Source: Acidobacteriota bacterium
GTDB taxonomy: Bacteria > Acidobacteriota > Blastocatellia > Pyrinomonadales > Pyrinomonadaceae
DNA: 9,882 nucleotides
NCBI GenBank assembly: GCA_020853255.1
Contig: JADYZI010000456.1
Span: 1-9,882 of the forward strand
Direction: 5' to 3'
Part shown: positions 7,729 to 9,882 of the stretch, piece after piece
How positions within the stretch are numbered: the stretch's first letter is position 1
Layout of the letters: each line of letters opens with the position of its first letter
Notes under the pieces: generated by a model
What the model was told of the DNA's origin: nothing
Database searches by the model: none
What the model saw: only the letters and a program-made list of their open reading frames with translations
Position numbers and translations under genes: made by a program

Positions 7729-8622
7729 TTAGTAAGAGGACTGGGCCCTCGCCGCTTCCGCCTTCTTTATATGTAGAAAACGGTCGTTATACTGATCTCG
7801 GCCAAAATTGACATAGATTTCGCCGTCCGAATTCGTCGTCAGGCATTTTCGCCCCTCGGAATACGTTCCGGTATGAACCGTCGTCCCGCGACTCATCGCC
7901 GAATAGCACTGGTTAGCGCTAGTTTCGCAGAACCTGCCATCGGAGACGATGCTGATACGAGGGTTGACGAGTCGAACGAACGCCGCCAGATACCCCGAGT
8001 CACGGCCATGATGTGGGGCCAAAAGCACATCGGCATCCTTCACAGCCTCAATAAAGTTTGGATTCTGCATCAGCTGTTCCAGCGATGCTTTCTCGTTGTC
8101 ACCGGGAATGATGGCTTTGTAACCCTCGAAGTCGATGACCGTCACGATACTGTGATCGTTTATGTTCGTCGCTTCGTTATCGGGCGGTTGAAAGAACCGG
8201 ATATTTACGCCGCCCCAATGATGGGGTACGTTGGTGTCGTTCAACGAGCCCTCCTCAATAGGCCACACGTAACGGTCATTGATCTCGCAATACTTTGCGA
8301 ACTTCGCGTAGTCCTGCTGTCGCACGTTCTCCATCAGTTTTGAGTTGGGTATGCTCTTAGGGCGATGTAAAACTTTCGGAGACATCATATCGAAATTCAA
8401 AATGTCGTCGATGTGGTCGCGATGAGGATGTGTAATCACCACATAGTCCAGCCGACTGACGTTGTAACGTGTTCGAAGATGCGTTAACGGGCTAAACGTC
8501 TCGTCCCGTCCGGAATAGTCGCCTGTGCCCAGATCGATCACGATGTGTCGATCGTTCGGTGTGCGAATATAAGTTGCGTGGCCGTGCTGAACGTCCCAAA
8601 AGACCATTTGAACTTGTGACAT
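7729..8622 (-). CDS. ComEC-like metallo-beta-lactamase-fold hydrolase, stand-alone
   Basis: A 297-residue cytosolic metallo-beta-lactamase-fold protein without signal peptide. Seen: FWDVQHGHA (8-16), corresponding to the DVGQGDA-type opening strand of the ComEC/Rec2 C-terminal domain; metal motif THPHRDHIDD (64-73, H65, H67, D69, H70); NDHSIV (155-160); PGDN (173-176, metal-bridging aspartate 175); and LLAPHHG (200-206). All expected metal ligands seem present, so it should be an active phosphodiesterase or nuclease-like hydrolase acting on nucleic acid or a nucleotide; the substrate is not visible. ATG 8622 is chosen because AAAGGA lies 12 bases upstream; a TTG at 8673 would add 17 residues but has no ribosome site and precedes the family's usual N-terminus. 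It follows the membrane-protein gene by 56 bases, which recalls a ComEC channel and its hydrolase domain split into two genes. Confidence 0.92.
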   Translation of the reverse strand: MSQVQMVFWDVQHGHATYIRTPNDRHIVIDLGTGDYSGRDETFSPLTHLRTRYNVSRLDYVVITHPHRDHIDDILNFDMMSPKVLHRPKSIPNSKLMENVRQQDYAKFAKYCEINDRYVWPIEEGSLNDTNVPHHWGGVNIRFFQPPDNEATNINDHSIVTVIDFEGYKAIIPGDNEKASLEQLMQNPNFIEAVKDADVLLAPHHGRDSGYLAAFVRLVNPRISIVSDGRFCETSANQCYSAMSRGTTVHTGTYSEGRKCLTTNSDGEIYVNFGRDQYNDRFLHIKKAEAARAQSSY

Positions 8623-8678
8623 AGTTAATATTTTTCCTTTGCGTGTAAGCGCATTCACTGATGCCGAAGCCAATAAAA

Positions 8679-9347
8679 TCAGGGCTCAGCACTCTTTCGG
8701 GCGAGTACCGTTGTGACGAAGCGAGATGCGTAGACGCGAGCGGCTCGGACAACTAACACAACCTGAACGATTAAAAAGCCCGCGTAACTTAGGGCCATAG
8801 TGAGAGACGAAAACTGTTTGAAACTTAATGCACCGAGTACGACCGCCAGCAGGACCGCAAACACGGCATAATCCCTAAAAAGGAGGTAGTACTTGTGCAG
8901 ATGACGGATAGAAGGGTCGTCCTCCATGCCTTTGTAGAGCGAGTACCAAACGGCATTTTGACGATGTGGGGCCTTCGGAAATGAGCCGAGCTTTTCCCTT
9001 AGTTTGTCGATATTGATACGGCTGTCGGTCTTTGCAAAATGCGAGAAGGCACGGCTTCCGGGAAGCGGGTCGGTCCGACGGAGGAACACGAATTTAGCTT
9101 TAGCATCCGCTGTGAGAATTGCGTTGAGGATTGCAATGGCGACGACGAGGGTCGTTGACGGCAGCAATATCGGCCAGTGAGGAAAGACCTCGTCGAATTT
9201 TAACGAACGGAAGGCATCGCCGTAGAGGAGTACAAAATAGAGCGCGAGGTTCGCGGCTATGATCGCGAGAAGTGCAACGTTGTTGGGTCCCTTTAATGTC
9301 GTATTGTTTCTTTCCCCTCCTTGTTCTTGTCGGGATTGGGAAACCAC
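8679..9347 (-). CDS. Membrane protein with four predicted transmembrane helices
   Basis: A 222-residue integral membrane protein. Hydrophobic segments lie at about 23-42, 58-79, 158-175 and 181-201. The central loop (about 80-157) is basic and carries conserved-looking motifs PLPGSRAFS (94-102), RQNAVWY (129-135) and LLFRDY (155-160), which argue for a specific family rather than a random membrane protein. I do not know a name. The charge pattern suggests that the loop is cytoplasmic. The only standard in-frame start is GTG 9347, which overlaps the regulator gene by 55 bases and has no ribosome site. A strong AAGGAGGGG lies downstream of it (see separate entry), so the true start is uncertain. 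Its position next to a ComEC-like hydrolase and upstream of a TIR protein suggests a membrane sensor, anchor or pore in the same system. Confidence 0.85.
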   Translation of the reverse strand: MVSQSRQEQGGERNNTTLKGPNNVALLAIIAANLALYFVLLYGDAFRSLKFDEVFPHWPILLPSTTLVVAIAILNAILTADAKAKFVFLRRTDPLPGSRAFSHFAKTDSRINIDKLREKLGSFPKAPHRQNAVWYSLYKGMEDDPSIRHLHKYYLLFRDYAVFAVLLAVVLGALSFKQFSSLTMALSYAGFLIVQVVLVVRAARVYASRFVTTVLARKSAEP

Positions 9348-9882
9348 ATCAGCACCCGGCCCTGTATTGCAAAGTCTTCGTAGAAGATCATTGGCTGGTG
9401 CTCTGGCTCATATGAATCCGGTGTCAAGACGACATAATCTTGGTGCCGTTTAAAGCGTTTCACCGTGGATGCTCCGTTTACTAAAGCGACGACGATCTCG
9501 TTATTGTCGGCGGTCGGTTGCTGACGAATGAGCATAAGATCGCCGGAGGAGATTCCCGCTGCATTCATTGAATTTCCTTTGGCCTCAAGGATGTAGTAAT
9601 TATGGCCCGGTCTTGCGACGTCACTTGAGACCGGTATCGAACCTTTGCGGGTTTCGATAGCTTCCTCAAACGGACCACACGGCACGTCGGCAAGGATGGG
9701 GATGTCTATAGTGCGGTCGTTGACGATCGGGGTCGCCTTATCGACGAGATCCATTATGCGGTCTTCATAAGTGATTCTTTTCGCCTTGACGAGACGCTTC
9801 AAAAGTAGCTGTACGGATCGCATCGAGCTATAGCCCATTTCGGTGGCAATATCTTTGAATGACGGCTGTTTACCGTTCTGTC
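9293..9882 (-). CDS. LexA-like repressor with S24 autoprotease domain, N-terminus cut by window edge
   Basis: The frame is open to the right edge, giving 195 visible residues; an internal Met is at 9838 and numbering here starts from it. Before and around it, QPSFKDIATEMGYSS-type sequence followed by SVQLLLKRLVKAKRI is the LexA winged-helix DNA-binding domain. The C-terminal part is a LexA/UmuD S24 domain: Cys54-Gly55 cleavage site in ADVPCGPFEEA, nucleophile Ser90 in AKGNSMNAAG and general-base Lys127 in STVKRF. The spacings of 36 and 37 match UmuD (C24, S60, K97). It should therefore repress transcription until RecA-stimulated self-cleavage, linking expression to DNA damage. It heads the visible part of the right-hand gene train, so it probably controls that operon. 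Start and operator lie outside the window. Whether it is the host LexA or a dedicated regulator is not visible; context favours the latter. Confidence 0.93.
   Translation of the reverse strand, partial: QNGKQPSFKDIATEMGYSSMRSVQLLLKRLVKAKRITYEDRIMDLVDKATPIVNDRTIDIPILADVPCGPFEEAIETRKGSIPVSSDVARPGHNYYILEAKGNSMNAAGISSGDLMLIRQQPTADNNEIVVALVNGASTVKRFKRHQDYVVLTPDSYEPEHQPMIFYEDFAIQGRVLMWFPNPDKNKEGKETIRH
9314..9322 (-). promoter_or_regulatory. Strong Shine-Dalgarno-like site inside the regulator/membrane-protein overlap
   Basis: AAGGAGGGG on the minus strand lies inside the last codons of the LexA-like gene and about 25 bases after GTG 9347, the annotated start of the membrane protein. The only plausible codon at proper distance in that frame is ACG at 9302-9300, 11 bases on; no ATG, GTG or TTG is available there. 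It may drive non-AUG initiation, re-initiation at the overlap, or be an effect of the Lys/Glu/Gly-coding sequence KNKEGK. Confidence 0.4.

Noticed and set aside
7873..8343. 156-residue plus-strand open frame
   Set aside because: It is antisense to the metallohydrolase, including its metal-binding region.
8623..8673. Longer metallohydrolase starting at TTG 8673
   Set aside because: No ribosome site, and the extra 17 residues precede the usual first strand of the fold; ATG 8622 has AAAGGA upstream.

Overview
This is a bacterial window that is almost entirely coding. All nine credible genes lie on the minus strand, so transcription runs from right to left. The tight spacing, accessory-type families and uneven base composition suggest a mobile or genomic-island segment of moderate GC. 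The host cannot be fixed from the sequence. The mix would fit an Acidobacteriota-like or other non-model environmental bacterium, but that is a guess. No tRNA, rRNA, CRISPR, integrase or insertion sequence was seen.

The right half (9882 down to 6249) reads as one gene train: a LexA-like winged-helix/S24 autoprotease regulator (cut by the right edge), a four-helix membrane protein, a soluble ComEC-like metallo-beta-lactamase-fold hydrolase, an unnamed helical protein, and a TIR-domain protein with an N-terminal zinc-knuckle-like motif. Gaps are 7 to 56 bases and one pair overlaps. The make-up (damage-type regulator, membrane component, metallohydrolase, TIR effector) looks like a regulated anti-phage or stress-response operon that I cannot match to a named system. 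This is the main candidate for something undescribed.

A 210-base spacer (6039-6248) separates the two halves. It holds a TTGACA hexamer and three GACAC half-sites but no convincing terminator or complete promoter.

The left half (6038 down to 1) is a second gene train: a zinc-finger/Toprim primase-like protein, an N6-type DNA methyltransferase, an unknown 232-residue protein, and a very large Strawberry-notch-type SF2 helicase whose frame is open from 3159 to the left edge (1053 codons, no stop). Methyltransferase and Strawberry-notch helicase modules are often fused in phage and plasmid polyvalent proteins such as P1 DarB. Here they are separate genes with an unknown protein between them. 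The likely role is element DNA metabolism or protection from restriction. Functions are inferred from motifs read by eye; no database search was possible.
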